Assembly: GCA_938091165.1 (NCBI GenBank) | Contig: CALKNK010000001.1 | Location: 1 to 64,000 of the forward strand | Reading direction: 5' to 3' | Source: an uncultured Ilumatobacter sp. | Lineage (GTDB): Bacteria > Actinomycetota > Acidimicrobiia > Acidimicrobiales > Ilumatobacteraceae | DNA: 64,000 nt | Program-made: the position numbers and the translations under genes | The notes under the pieces: model-generated | Told to the model about the DNA's origin: nothing | The model's input: only the letters and a program-made list of their open reading frames with translations | Database searches by the model: none | In this document: piece by piece, positions 8,531 through 17,061 of the stretch | How positions within the stretch are numbered: position 1 is the first letter of the stretch | Layout: each line of letters opens with the position of its first letter

Positions 8531-9205
8531 CTAGCGAGCGCGAAGCTCAAGGCGGTCGCGTTGTGTGATCTTGTACGTACGGTCTTGCTGTTCCAGCCAG
8601 CCAAGACGAATGAAGCTTGCGATGGCCTTATTCACTCTCTCGCGCGAGGCGCCGACGATGCCGGCAAGCTCTTCCTGAGTCACCGGTAGCGTGAAGTGAT
8701 CGGCGCCGTCAGCCAGTTCGAGCAAACGCTTTGCTGTCCGTCCGGTGACGTCGAGAAATACTGAGTCTGCGAGTGCCTCGTCAGTGACTCGGATGCGCTG
8801 CGCAAGCATTCGTGTGACGTTCCAGAGCAACTTCGGATTTTCATCAAACATCGCCAGGATGGGCTCAAAAGGAATGGCGAGCACAGTGGTGGGCTCTAGT
8901 GCCCGAGCCATTGCTGAACGCGGTCCGTTGTCAAGCATGCTCATCTCACCGAACAGGTCATCGGGTTCCATGAGCGCTACCACGCTCTCGCGCCGGTCAA
9001 TCGGATTAGCAATGGCAATCGCCATTCGGCCGCTGAGAACGAGGTACAGGGCGTCGGGTGGATCACCTTCATTGAAGAGGACATCGCCACGAATGAGCTG
9101 GCGTTCTTGTCCTTTAGAGGCGAGGGCTGACAACGCATCCGGTGGCGCGTCAGCAAAGAAGTCGGTGCGGGAGAGAACATCTTCGTGAGCCATGACGAAC
9201 GTCAC
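8531..9205 (-). CDS. Crp/Fnr family transcription regulator
   Basis: This regulator of about 224 residues has an N-terminal cyclic-nucleotide-binding barrel with EGDPPDALYLVLSGRMAIA and DDLFGEMSMLDNGPRSAMARA. A dimerisation helix follows, then a C-terminal winged helix with the recognition helix VTQEELAGIVGASRERVNKA. It resembles the actinobacterial Crp (GlxR-like) group that senses cAMP. The GTG at 9205 has GGAGG about eight bases upstream, while the ATG at 9193 lacks a ribosome site. Either start lies within about 20-30 bases of the divergent ispD start, so the two genes share a very short control region. Confidence 0.92.
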   Translation of the reverse strand: MTFVMAHEDVLSRTDFFADAPPDALSALASKGQERQLIRGDVLFNEGDPPDALYLVLSGRMAIAIANPIDRRESVVALMEPDDLFGEMSMLDNGPRSAMARALEPTTVLAIPFEPILAMFDENPKLLWNVTRMLAQRIRVTDEALADSVFLDVTGRTAKRLLELADGADHFTLPVTQEELAGIVGASRERVNKAIASFIRLGWLEQQDRTYKITQRDRLELRAR

Positions 9206-9223
9206 GGTACTACCCTCCGCCCT

Positions 9224-9895
9224 GTGGCGCCTCACGAGATCATCTGGACCGTCGTTGTTGGGGGTGGAAGTGGCTCTCGCTTCGGTCGACCCAAGCAATA
9301 TGAGGAGCTTGGCGACCGGCGCGTTATCGACTGGTCGCGTGCGGTAGCGGAGCAGATAAGCAATGGCGTGGTCGTGGTGGTGCCTGCAGCTGACGCCGAG
9401 CGCGAGTGTGCTGTTGCCGGTGGTGACAGCAGGTCGGCTTCGGTGCGTGCTGGACTCGCTTCGGTTCCCGCCGAGGCAACGATCATCTGTGTGCAAGATG
9501 CTGCCCGGCCATTCGCCGGGATCGCCATTTACGAGCGTGTGGTCGACGCGGTCATTAACGGCGCAGATGCTGCGATCCCTGGGGTCGCGGTGCCCGATAC
9601 GATCAAGATGGTGAACGAGGTCGACGGCGTGCGAACTGTCGTCGATACTCCCAGCCGAGCGTCGCTCGTCGCCGTGCAGACACCCCAAGCGTTTCGGGCT
9701 GAAGAGTTGCGTGCTGCGCATGCTGAGGGAACCGATGCGACTGACGATGCTGCCTTGGTCGAGCAATCAGGTGGTCGCGTCGTCGTGGTAGAAGGAGAAC
9801 ACCTGAATCGCAAGATCACCCTCCCCGACGACTTGAAATGGGCGCGCCAGCGCGTCGCCACGTTCGGTTCAGCACTAGACGACGTTGCACCATGA
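9224..9895 (+). CDS. ispD: 2-C-methyl-D-erythritol 4-phosphate cytidylyltransferase
   Basis: This enzyme of the MEP isoprenoid pathway joins CTP to methylerythritol phosphate. The nucleotide-binding loop reads VVGGGSGSRFGRPKQYEEL, with the catalytic Arg and Lys kept and the first residue Val in place of the usual Ala. VQDAARPF, the VPDTIK segment and TPQAF are all present. I chose the GTG at 9224, which puts the loop about ten residues from the N-terminus as in the family. An in-frame GTG at 9185 would run into the start of the divergent Crp gene. The stop overlaps the ispF start by four bases (ATGA). Confidence 0.93.
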   Translation: MAPHEIIWTVVVGGGSGSRFGRPKQYEELGDRRVIDWSRAVAEQISNGVVVVVPAADAERECAVAGGDSRSASVRAGLASVPAEATIICVQDAARPFAGIAIYERVVDAVINGADAAIPGVAVPDTIKMVNEVDGVRTVVDTPSRASLVAVQTPQAFRAEELRAAHAEGTDATDDAALVEQSGGRVVVVEGEHLNRKITLPDDLKWARQRVATFGSALDDVAP

Positions 9896-10410
9896 CTAGC
9901 TTCCCTGAAATTCGCGTTGGCCAAGGTTTCGACGTCCATCGTTTCAGCGGGGAAGCTGATCGAGTGTTGGTTCTCGGTGGTGTTGTGTTTCCGGGCGAGA
10001 AAGGTCTGGTCGGGCATTCCGATGCCGATGTCATCACGCACGCATGCGCCGATGCGTTGCTCGGTGCTGCTGGCCTCGGCGATATCGGCGTTCACTTTCC
10101 TGACACCGATCCGGCATGGAAGGGCGCTAACTCACTTGCGCTCCTTGCTCACGTGGTCTCGCTCCTCGGTGATGACGGGTGGATGCTTAACAACATTGAT
10201 GCAGCGGTGATCTGTGAGTCGCCGAAGATAGCTCCTCGTCGAGTCGAGATTCAACAGACGTTGAGCGGCGTCGTTGGCGCGCCGGTGACGTTGAAAGGAA
10301 ACCGCGCCGAACGACTCGGTGCAATCGGCCGAACCGAAGGCATCGTGTGTCTAGCGACGGCGCTGATCCAGCGACAACCGAACTGGCAAGAATCGAGCAT
10401 CCCATCATGA
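9892..10410 (+). CDS. ispF: 2-C-methyl-D-erythritol 2,4-cyclodiphosphate synthase
   Basis: This 172-residue enzyme cyclises CDP-methylerythritol 2-phosphate to MEcPP, two steps after IspD, as a trimer with a metal at each active site. The metal ligands are seen in GQGFDVHRF (Asp-x-His) and GHSDADV. The segments GDIGVHFPDTDP and AERLGAIGRTEGI are standard. It is coupled to ispD and to the following rlmB-like gene by ATGA overlaps at both ends, so the three are one transcription unit. Confidence 0.97.
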   Translation: MTSFPEIRVGQGFDVHRFSGEADRVLVLGGVVFPGEKGLVGHSDADVITHACADALLGAAGLGDIGVHFPDTDPAWKGANSLALLAHVVSLLGDDGWMLNNIDAAVICESPKIAPRRVEIQQTLSGVVGAPVTLKGNRAERLGAIGRTEGIVCLATALIQRQPNWQESSIPS

Positions 10411-11357
10411 GCAATGCCGGACGAAACAGCGGCACGTCGAGTCCCAAACGAGGCGGTGGCTCTAGCTCACGCTCGAGTGGTCGAAATAGACAAAAGGGTC
10501 GCTCAGGCCAGCAGCGTGGTGGCTCACCGAGCAATGGTGGCCGGCGCACTGGTGGCCCGCAGGGTGGCGGCCGTGAGGCTGACCCGCGTACCCCCGGTCG
10601 AGGTCTTGGCGGAAAGCAAGTAGAGGGACGTCAGGCGGTCCGCGAACTGTTGATGGCCGAAAAGCGCAAAATTTTCGACATATTCATCAGTGCTGAGCTT
10701 GAAGGTGATGCCGGTGTTTCGGACATCGCCGAAATTGCACGAGCGCAGCGGGTCCCCTTGACCTACATCGCTCGCGCCAAGATCGAGCGAGAGACCCGCA
10801 GCGAGGCTCCGCAGGGTGTCATGGCGCTCGCCGCAGAACTTGAAGAGGCAGACCTGGGGGAGCTTTTGCGCACGCGCAATGGCGTCAAGCCATTTCTTGT
10901 CGCAGTGGACGGAGTGACCGATCCGGGCAATCTCGGCGCCATCATTCGCAACTGCGACGGTGCCGGTGTCACCGGGGTGTTACTGCCCAAGCATCGGGCC
11001 GTTCATGTAACGCCTACCGTTGCGAAGGCATCGGCTGGCGCGATTGAGCACATGCCGATCGCACTCGTTCCCGGCTTGCCGGCAATGCTGACCCAACTCA
11101 AGGACCACGGCATCTGGATTGTCGGGCTTGACGATGCCGTTGACCGCGACCTCTTCGAGTTGGAGTCCCTCGCTGACGAGCCGATTTGCCTGGTGCTCGG
11201 CTCTGAAGGCGACGGTTTGTCGCGGTTGGTGCGACAGCGCTGCGACTCGATCGTGGCCATTCCGATGCGCGGCCGAGTCAGCTCGCTGAATGTCTCGGCT
11301 GCTGCAGCCCTTGCGACTTACGAGATCACGCGAGGCCGAAGGCCCTCGGCAGATTGA
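10407..11357 (+). CDS. rlmB: SpoU/TrmH-family 23S rRNA 2'-O-methyltransferase (RlmB-like)
   Basis: This 316-residue SPOUT methyltransferase probably methylates G2251 of 23S rRNA. The first 75 or so residues are a disordered, very basic Gly/Ser/Arg/Lys/Gln stretch, likely for RNA binding. An L30e-like substrate-binding domain follows (GRQAVRELL to LAAELEE). The knotted SPOUT domain contains DPGNLGAIIRNCDGAGV, LVLGSEGDGLS and IPMRGRVSSLNVSAAAA. The ATG at 10407 overlaps the ispF stop. In many actinobacteria cysS sits between ispF and this gene; here it is absent. Confidence 0.93.
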   Translation: MSNAGRNSGTSSPKRGGGSSSRSSGRNRQKGRSGQQRGGSPSNGGRRTGGPQGGGREADPRTPGRGLGGKQVEGRQAVRELLMAEKRKIFDIFISAELEGDAGVSDIAEIARAQRVPLTYIARAKIERETRSEAPQGVMALAAELEEADLGELLRTRNGVKPFLVAVDGVTDPGNLGAIIRNCDGAGVTGVLLPKHRAVHVTPTVAKASAGAIEHMPIALVPGLPAMLTQLKDHGIWIVGLDDAVDRDLFELESLADEPICLVLGSEGDGLSRLVRQRCDSIVAIPMRGRVSSLNVSAAAALATYEITRGRRPSAD

Positions 11358-11469
11358 TGGACGCGAGTTGTCTGGTCCAAGTCTCTAGCCGTCTGAGTTT
11401 GCCGCTTGACGATCAGTTAGTCGAAGGCGTCCGTCATCTGGCTTGACGTCGCTATCATCTCGGTTCCCC

Positions 11470-11545
11470 GCCGGGTTAGCTCAGTTGGTAGAGCACTTGA
11501 TTTGTAATCATGAGGTGGCGAGTTCGATCCTCGCACCCGGCTCCA
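11470..11545 (+). tRNA. tRNA-Thr (anticodon UGU), CCA encoded
   Basis: The acceptor stem GCCGGGT pairs with ACCCGGC (11535-11541), the D stem is GCTC/GAGC, and the anticodon loop TTTGTAA carries TGT at 11503-11505, reading threonine ACN codons. The T arm is GCGAG/CTCGC. The anticodon stem has one T-T mismatch (11497/11511). The terminal CCA is encoded at 11543-11545, unlike in the tRNA-Lys of this window. Confidence 0.96.
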
Positions 11546-11585
11546 CGATTACTGCGCCGTGCCGCCTCGTTATAGTTGCACACCG

Positions 11586-12563
11586 ATGAGTGCCTCTCTA
11601 TCTGAAGTTGAGGCGGCCCTCGCCGCAGTGACTGCTGCAAGTCGTGTCTGTTCAGCAGCACAGGGCCGACTCGCTGCCGGTGACACGCTCACCAAGTCCG
11701 ATGACAGCCCGGTCACGGTTGCCGACTTTGCATCCCAAGCGGTGGTGTGCGCGGAGCTCGGCGAGGCACTTGGAGAAGTGTTGATGATCGGTGAGGAAGA
11801 TGCCGACGATCTGAGCGCCGATAATGAACTGCTTGCTGCCGTCACGAGCCTGGTGCGGGGACAACGCGAAGGTGCATCACACCTCAACGTGTTCGAATGG
11901 ATCGCCAAGGGAACTTCGGCCGACCGCACAGGATCACTCGGCCGCTACTGGACACTCGACCCAATTGACGGCACAAAAGGGTTTCTCCGAGGCGATCAGT
12001 ACGCCGTTGCGCTTGGGTTGATTGACAACGGTGAGGTCATTCTCGGCGTACTGGGGTGCCCGAACCTCCCTAACCCAGACGGATCGAGGGGCGCCATTTT
12101 TGCGGCCGTTGAGGGCTCATGCGAAGCGTTCTACGGCGGCTTAACTGACCCAGTCGAGATAGCCGTTGCGCCGCCAGCCACAGTTGGTGAAGCAAAGTTC
12201 TGTGAGTCAGTCGAGTCGGGTCATTCCGACCAGTCACAGTCCCAGCAGGTAGCGGAATTACTCGGCATTTCATCAGAGCCGCTTCGAATCGATAGCCAAT
12301 GCAAATATGGTGCGGTCGCACGTGGGGACGCATCGATTTATCTTCGACTTCCCACCAGATCTGACTACCGAGAGAAAATCTGGGATCACGCTGCCGGTAA
12401 ATTTATCGTCGAGCAAGCTGGAGGCCGTGTCACGGACGTAACCGGTGTGCCGCTCGATTTCGCGCACGGAGCAAGGCTTGAAGACAACAGTGGCGTTGTC
12501 GCCACTTCGGGGACAATCCACGACGACGTGATCGCTGCTGTCCGACAAGTTCTCGGTGTCTAG
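11586..12563 (+). CDS. Inositol-monophosphatase-superfamily phosphatase, HAL2/3'(2'),5'-bisphosphate nucleotidase type
   Basis: This protein of about 325 residues has the lithium-sensitive phosphatase fold with its three metal-binding motifs. These are the acidic GEEDADDL segment (motif with the first Glu), DPIDGTKGFLRG (metal Asp residues and the catalytic Thr) and IWDHAAGKFIVEQAGG near the C-terminus. The KGF insertion after DPIDGT is typical of HAL2-like enzymes that hydrolyse 3'-phosphoadenosine 5'-phosphate in sulfur assimilation. Inositol phosphates cannot be excluded. The ATG at 11586 gives MSASLSEVEAAL; an in-frame start nine codons earlier is possible. It follows tRNA-Thr by about 40 bases. 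Confidence 0.87.
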   Translation: MSASLSEVEAALAAVTAASRVCSAAQGRLAAGDTLTKSDDSPVTVADFASQAVVCAELGEALGEVLMIGEEDADDLSADNELLAAVTSLVRGQREGASHLNVFEWIAKGTSADRTGSLGRYWTLDPIDGTKGFLRGDQYAVALGLIDNGEVILGVLGCPNLPNPDGSRGAIFAAVEGSCEAFYGGLTDPVEIAVAPPATVGEAKFCESVESGHSDQSQSQQVAELLGISSEPLRIDSQCKYGAVARGDASIYLRLPTRSDYREKIWDHAAGKFIVEQAGGRVTDVTGVPLDFAHGARLEDNSGVVATSGTIHDDVIAAVRQVLGV

Positions 12564-12591
12564 TCCCTTGTAGGCGTTGAGTCTCTCACCG

Positions 12592-13410
12592 TTAACGCGG
12601 GCCACCGTCGATGTCGATCAAGGCGCCGGTGGTGTATGTCGACGCGTCACTCGCAAGATACAGCGCTGCGCCGATGACCTCGCCGGGTTCGCCACCTCGC
12701 TCGAGAGCAAAGGCATCCGTGGCTCGATCCTGGAACGCTTTAAGGTCCCAGGCCTTCGAGATATCAGTAAGAAACGGTCCAGGCACGATGCAGTTAACGC
12801 GCACGGTTGGGCCGAATGTGCGTGACAACCCGTAAGTGAGGTTGTTCAACCCTGCTTTGGCCGTGCCATAGACCAGCTCTTGCGGGCTGGGGCGACGTGA
12901 TGCGATCGAGGACACGAAGATGATTGATCCACCGTTGCCGCTGTCGACCATCCGCGTTCCGATCAGCGCCGACAATCGAAATGGTCCCTTCAGATTCACG
13001 TCGAGCACCTTGTCGTAGAGCTCCTCAGAGATCGAATCGACCGATTTGTAGAGCGGCGACATTCCAGCGTTGTTAACGAGAATGTCGACCCTGCCAAACT
13101 CGCGATAAGCAAGGTCTGCCAGCCGCTCGCTGTCGTCCCAGTTGCCTGCGTGGTATGCAACGGGAATCGCCCGGCGCCCGGTTGCCTGCGTCACTTGGTT
13201 TGCCAACAGTTCACAGTTGTCAAGCTTGCGGCTGGCGATCACGACGTCGGCACCACGTTCGGCAAACGCCATCACCATCGCGCGCCCGAGACCACGGGAT
13301 CCGCCAGTGACGACAGCGACTCGGTCGGTCAGATCGAAAAGGTCGCGTGCTTGGTTTGATTCTGCTGTGCTGCTCGTCGTGCTGTCGCCCATGGCCTGAG
13401 ATGTTGGCAT
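12592..13410 (-). CDS. Short-chain dehydrogenase/reductase
   Basis: This classical SDR of 272 residues has the nucleotide motif TGGSRGLG (35-42), NNAG (113-116), the catalytic Ser of FVSSIAS (167-168) and Tyr181-x3-Lys185 (YGTAK). The PG motif VPGPFLT is also present. The end YTTGALIDIDGGPR is typical of 3-oxoacyl-ACP-reductase-like and gluconate-dehydrogenase-like members. An extra 28-residue Ser/Thr-rich N-terminus precedes the Rossmann fold; Met7 is an alternative start. It lacks the extended Gly motif expected for mycofactocin-dependent SDRs, so I do not assign it to that group. The substrate is unknown. Confidence 0.9.
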   Translation of the reverse strand: MPTSQAMGDSTTSSTAESNQARDLFDLTDRVAVVTGGSRGLGRAMVMAFAERGADVVIASRKLDNCELLANQVTQATGRRAIPVAYHAGNWDDSERLADLAYREFGRVDILVNNAGMSPLYKSVDSISEELYDKVLDVNLKGPFRLSALIGTRMVDSGNGGSIIFVSSIASRRPSPQELVYGTAKAGLNNLTYGLSRTFGPTVRVNCIVPGPFLTDISKAWDLKAFQDRATDAFALERGGEPGEVIGAALYLASDASTYTTGALIDIDGGPR

Positions 13411-13428
13411 GTCCGCCGGCGTAATTGC

Positions 13429-13767
13429 TCAGCGGCTGCGTCGTCGTCGTGCAGCGCACGAGATGAGCACCATTGCAGCGAGCAACACACCCCCCGCTGC
13501 GGCCGCCCACCCGGGTTCGAACGCGCCAACCTGACCAAGCCCGCCGATCGAGCCTGTCGATCCAATTGATGCCACGGAGCCAGAGGAGTCGACGGAGTAT
13601 GTGGAGCCTGAGGACCCGATCGACAAGCTCGAGCCAACAGAGGCGATCGACAGAATCGACTCGACCGACCCAATCGCAAAGATTGATCCGGTTGACGCAA
13701 TCGAGCAGCTACTGCGAATTGAGAGCACCGAACTGCGCAACCAGATCGGTGTTGTAGCAAGCGACAT
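13429..13767 (-). CDS. Small membrane protein with Ser/Gly nonapeptide repeats
   Basis: This putative 112-residue protein consists of nine-residue units of the form S-x-x-S-(I/V)-x-S-x-G. Successive examples are SILSIASVG, SSLSIGSSG, STYSVDSSG and SVASIGSTG, with two more degenerate units before them. A hydrophobic span (WAAAAGGVLLAAMVLISCAA) and a basic tail RRRRSR end the protein. Such short regular beta-forming repeats suggest a small solenoid held at the membrane. The opposite strand is also open across the repeat (13601-13867) but gives an acidic low-complexity peptide without a membrane span, so I prefer this strand. The ribosome site is not clear and no function is known to me. Confidence 0.55.
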   Translation of the reverse strand: MSLATTPIWLRSSVLSIRSSCSIASTGSIFAIGSVESILSIASVGSSLSIGSSGSTYSVDSSGSVASIGSTGSIGGLGQVGAFEPGWAAAAGGVLLAAMVLISCAARRRRSR

Positions 13768-13863
13768 GACAACAGCATCGCGGCTTTCCGTCGCCGGTCT
13801 ACGCCTCGAGCCAGGGTCATGCCGGCCGACTAGGCATCAGTGCCGGTCGCTAACCTTTGCGAG

Positions 13864-14862
13864 ATGAGTGATCAGATTCTTGACGTCGATCTTCTCGCGT
13901 TCGAAACAGGCAGTTCTGAGCAACGGCGCGCCGTGGTCGACGGCGTTACACGAAGCCTTGCAACGGGCTTCGTGTATACCAGTCACGACCTCTCGGAAGA
14001 TTTACTCGATACTGCCTACGGAATGCTTCGGGAATTTTTCCAAAAAGAGCCGGAGGAGAAGCAGCGTTTCACGCCTCCCGGCGCAAACGGTCAAACTGGC
14101 TACACCGGGCTGTTGGTTGAGACTGCTGCCTCGAGCGACAAACCGGATTGGAAGGAGATGCTCAACTGGTCAACACCAATCGCCTCTGGACATCCCCTTG
14201 GACGGAACTTCGCGGCCGCCTACCCCGATCAGGTGCTACCCGAGTCAGTGGTGCCTGGGATCACCGACGTCCTTTACCGATTCCATGATTCGATTTCGGA
14301 CCTCCAACGCCGATTCTTGCACATCATTGCTGTGGGTATTGGCTGTCATGAAACGTTCTTCGACGACATGGTCGTTGATGGACCGACGCTCACGCGGGCG
14401 ATCCGCTACCCGTCAATGGGAGAACTCCCTGATGCCGGGAAGGACGGCGAAGGGCCCGCCCACGTGTGGGCGGCTGAGCACGGCGACATCAATCTGATCA
14501 CCGCGCTGCCGCGCGCCACGGCCCCGGGATTGCAGGTCAAGGTCGACGAAGACTGGATCGACGCAGTGGCACCTGACAACGGTGTGATCGTCAACACCGG
14601 CATCATGCTTGAACGGTTGACGAACGGCACCATTCCAGTTGGCTGGCATCGAGTCGTCGCCTCGCCGGGCTACACAGGCGAGCGATATAGCGTTGTTCAG
14701 TTCTGCCACCCGCGTCCTTGGACTTTGCTGGCACCCGTCTCGTCTTGCTGCACACCCGACAACCCGCAACGGTTCTCGGCCATCAGTGCCGCAGACGCGC
14801 TCGACGAAGTGCTTTACGAGATCAATCTTGTCGAAGATGCTCGTCGGGTCTCCGATCTCTGA
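13864..14862 (+). CDS. 2-oxoglutarate/Fe(II)-dependent oxygenase (isopenicillin-N-synthase family)
   Basis: This 332-residue non-haem iron oxygenase has an N-terminal DIOX_N region with GFVYTSHDL and REFFQKEPEEKQRF. The double-stranded beta-helix core carries the iron ligands His206-x-Asp208 (EHGDINLITAL) and His262 (GWHRVV), with Arg274-Tyr-Ser (ERYSVVQF) binding the co-substrate carboxylate. This is the pattern of plant-like 2-oxoglutarate dioxygenases, ACC oxidases and isopenicillin N synthase. The substrate cannot be inferred. It stands alone between the repeat protein and the ROK kinase. Confidence 0.9.
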   Translation: MSDQILDVDLLAFETGSSEQRRAVVDGVTRSLATGFVYTSHDLSEDLLDTAYGMLREFFQKEPEEKQRFTPPGANGQTGYTGLLVETAASSDKPDWKEMLNWSTPIASGHPLGRNFAAAYPDQVLPESVVPGITDVLYRFHDSISDLQRRFLHIIAVGIGCHETFFDDMVVDGPTLTRAIRYPSMGELPDAGKDGEGPAHVWAAEHGDINLITALPRATAPGLQVKVDEDWIDAVAPDNGVIVNTGIMLERLTNGTIPVGWHRVVASPGYTGERYSVVQFCHPRPWTLLAPVSSCCTPDNPQRFSAISAADALDEVLYEINLVEDARRVSDL

Positions 14863-14943
14863 AGCGCTCGCAACAAAATTCTTCGTGAAGTAGCAGACGA
14901 GTTTGAATGCTGCATGCGGTGAGACCGATACGGTCGGTGTTAG

Positions 14944-16011
14944 ATGGCCGATGGCAACCACACCGCACAGCGTGACGCGCACCACGATCACGCCGTCAAA
15001 GACGATGAAATCGAAGTTACTTCGTTGGCCTCGACCAATGTCGTGCTTGGTGTCGACATCGGTGGGACAAAGTTCGCGGCCGGCCTGGTCACTGCTCACG
15101 GCGAACTTGTGGCTCGAACTCGAGTCGAAGTGGACCGCGACGTCGGGCCTGAGTCCCATTGGACCGCCCTTGCCAGCCTTGTCTCTAATATGCAGTTGCA
15201 AGCGGCCGAGCAGAATGCTCGTATTCGCAGCGTGGGCGTCGGATGTGCTGGCCCGGTCACGCGTCAACTCGAAACCGTTTCGCCGGTCAACATCGCTGGG
15301 TGGCAGGAATTTCCGTTACGCCGACGGCTTCGTGAGCTCACTCGGCTGCCGGTGTACGGCGATCTCGATGCCAAGGCGCTCGCCTTGGCGGAGGGCTGGT
15401 TGGGTGCGGCCCAAGGCCATTCGAACTTCTGTGCGATGACCGTTTCAACGGGGATCGGTGGAGGGATCGTGCTGGACGGCGAGCTTCTCGACGGTGAGTC
15501 GGGTAATGCAGGCCATGTTGGACATTTCATTGTCGAGCCGGGCGGCCGCCGATGCGGGTGCGGAGCGCAGGGATGCTTGGAAGCAGAGGCATCTGGCCTT
15601 GCGATCGAGCAGATCACGGGCCGTCCGCCAACGGAGCCGACCTACGAGATCATGCAACGGACTGGGACTTTGGTCGGACGAGCGGCGGCCTCCATTTGCA
15701 ACTCACTTGATCTGTCGCTCGTCGTGGTCGGTGGTGCCGTCGCACTGGGATTTGCAGCCACGTTTTTCCATTCGGCACAAATGTCACTTGATGAGCACGT
15801 GAAGCTTCCCTACTCCACCGAAGCAAGGATTACTCCGTCACGACTCGCTGACTCGGGGCCGTTGATCGGAGCCGGAGCCGTCGGTTGGCGTGGCAGTCGG
15901 CGCGATGTTCGCCGCGGGACTCGGGCCCTGCGGTCACCATCGAAATCTGGCGTTTCTGGCGACCTAGCTGCCAATGAGTCGATAAATCCGCTCGGCCGGA
16001 CCACGACCTAA
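14944..16011 (+). CDS. ROK family sugar kinase (glucokinase-like)
   Basis: This ROK protein of about 355 residues shows the ATP-binding motif DIGGTK (38-43), a segment GDLDAKALALAEG matching the sugar-binding NDANAAALAE with the catalytic Asp140 kept, STGIGGGIV, and the zinc motif CGCGAQGCLE (Cys204, Cys206, Cys211). The first 30 residues are His/Asp-rich and not family-like, so translation may begin later. The most likely role is phosphorylation of glucose or N-acetyl sugars in the cytosol. No DNA-binding domain is present, so it is not a ROK repressor. Its last 48 bases overlap the 3' end of the convergent acyltransferase gene. Confidence 0.9.
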   Translation: MADGNHTAQRDAHHDHAVKDDEIEVTSLASTNVVLGVDIGGTKFAAGLVTAHGELVARTRVEVDRDVGPESHWTALASLVSNMQLQAAEQNARIRSVGVGCAGPVTRQLETVSPVNIAGWQEFPLRRRLRELTRLPVYGDLDAKALALAEGWLGAAQGHSNFCAMTVSTGIGGGIVLDGELLDGESGNAGHVGHFIVEPGGRRCGCGAQGCLEAEASGLAIEQITGRPPTEPTYEIMQRTGTLVGRAAASICNSLDLSLVVVGGAVALGFAATFFHSAQMSLDEHVKLPYSTEARITPSRLADSGPLIGAGAVGWRGSRRDVRRGTRALRSPSKSGVSGDLAANESINPLGRTTT

Positions 16012-17061
16012 TCGGCGGTGCCACAGGTTGGCGAGCGCGATCGCCACGATCCAGAAGCCACCAGCAAACAGCAGTGAGGTCGACAGGCCTGTCGGAATGA
16101 CCCAACCCATCCAGTCGACGGCAAAATTGAAAACCAAGATGTGGAGCAGGTAGAGCGTCAAGGTCAGCTGGCCTGCCCGGCGAAACGGATCGACCGCAGT
16201 GGGGAACCGCTCAGCGATGGCATCTATGACGACGTAGGCCAAAAGGGCCGTCCCGAGCGCGCTGGCAAAGAAGATCGCACTACGGCTCGCCGGCTGCGTC
16301 GACAGCAGGACTGACTGGAAGATGGTGTCGCCGGCATCGCCCGCAAGTGAGGCGCTGGCGAACAGCATGAAGCCAATGCCGCCAACAATCGCTCGCCAAT
16401 CAGGCCGGCCCAGCATGCGTCCCAGCAGGATGCCAGCGCAGAAAAAACCGAGCCACGGAAACAGCGGATGTGTGCCGTTGACGAAGATATCGAAGACGTA
16501 GCCCTGTAGAGAACCCTCGGCAGGGGAAAAAAGCCACGCCGTACTCTCGCCAGCTTCCTGTCGCCAAAACCTCCAAGTGCCGATCAGTACGGCCGCTCCA
16601 ACGGCAACAGCGCTAACGACAAAAATCCATCTCGACCGCAAGGTAAATATGAAGGCCGCAAGAACGAACATTGCGCCGTAGAACGGAATGATTGTGCCTT
16701 TCCAGATCAAGTCGAGGCACAACCCAACTGCGTAGAGCACAGCGCCACGTCGAATGAGCCGCCATCGCATGTCGATCACACGATTCATATCATCGACGCC
16801 CTGCCTCGTGAGCAGCGTGACGCCGACGCCTGCCACCAGCACAAACGTTGCTGCGAAGCGCGTGGCGAGAGGACCCGTCCACGGATTGAAGAAATTATCG
16901 GCCCAGCTACCACCGCGAGCTGCACCGCGAATGATCAGATATCCGTGGTAGTTCATCACGACCACCCCGACGAGTGCAAGCGAACGAATGACGTCGGGGC
17001 CGGGCTGACGACGCGTAGAAATGGCCGCTGATGCGGGCAGAGTGCCCGTGCTTAAAGCCAT
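15964..17061 (-). CDS. Polytopic membrane acyltransferase-like protein (DUF1624/DUF418-like)
   Basis: This 365-residue protein has about ten membrane spans. It resembles the heparan-alpha-glucosaminide N-acetyltransferase-like/DUF418 group: an N-terminal PDVIRSLALVGVVVMNYHGYL, a central NGTHPLFPWLGFFCAGILLGR, and a C-terminal span LTLYLLHILVF before a basic end. Such proteins transfer acyl groups from the cytosol to sugars or lipids outside the membrane. The start overlaps the stop of the upstream alanine-racemase-like gene by ten bases (17052-17061), so it is probably the last gene of the minus-strand mycofactocin-linked unit. Confidence 0.75.
   Translation of the reverse strand: MALSTGTLPASAAISTRRQPGPDVIRSLALVGVVVMNYHGYLIIRGAARGGSWADNFFNPWTGPLATRFAATFVLVAGVGVTLLTRQGVDDMNRVIDMRWRLIRRGAVLYAVGLCLDLIWKGTIIPFYGAMFVLAAFIFTLRSRWIFVVSAVAVGAAVLIGTWRFWRQEAGESTAWLFSPAEGSLQGYVFDIFVNGTHPLFPWLGFFCAGILLGRMLGRPDWRAIVGGIGFMLFASASLAGDAGDTIFQSVLLSTQPASRSAIFFASALGTALLAYVVIDAIAERFPTAVDPFRRAGQLTLTLYLLHILVFNFAVDWMGWVIPTGLSTSLLFAGGFWIVAIALANLWHRRLGRGPAERIYRLIGS

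Noticed and set aside
12592..13410. Mycofactocin-dependent SDR
   Set aside because: It carries the ordinary TGGSRGLG motif and lacks the extended nucleotide-binding insertion expected in mycofactocin-coupled SDRs.
13601..13867. Acidic repeat protein on the plus strand opposite the Ser/Gly repeat protein
   Set aside because: A regular repeat keeps both strands open. The minus-strand product has a membrane span and basic tail, while the plus-strand product is low-complexity with no such features.
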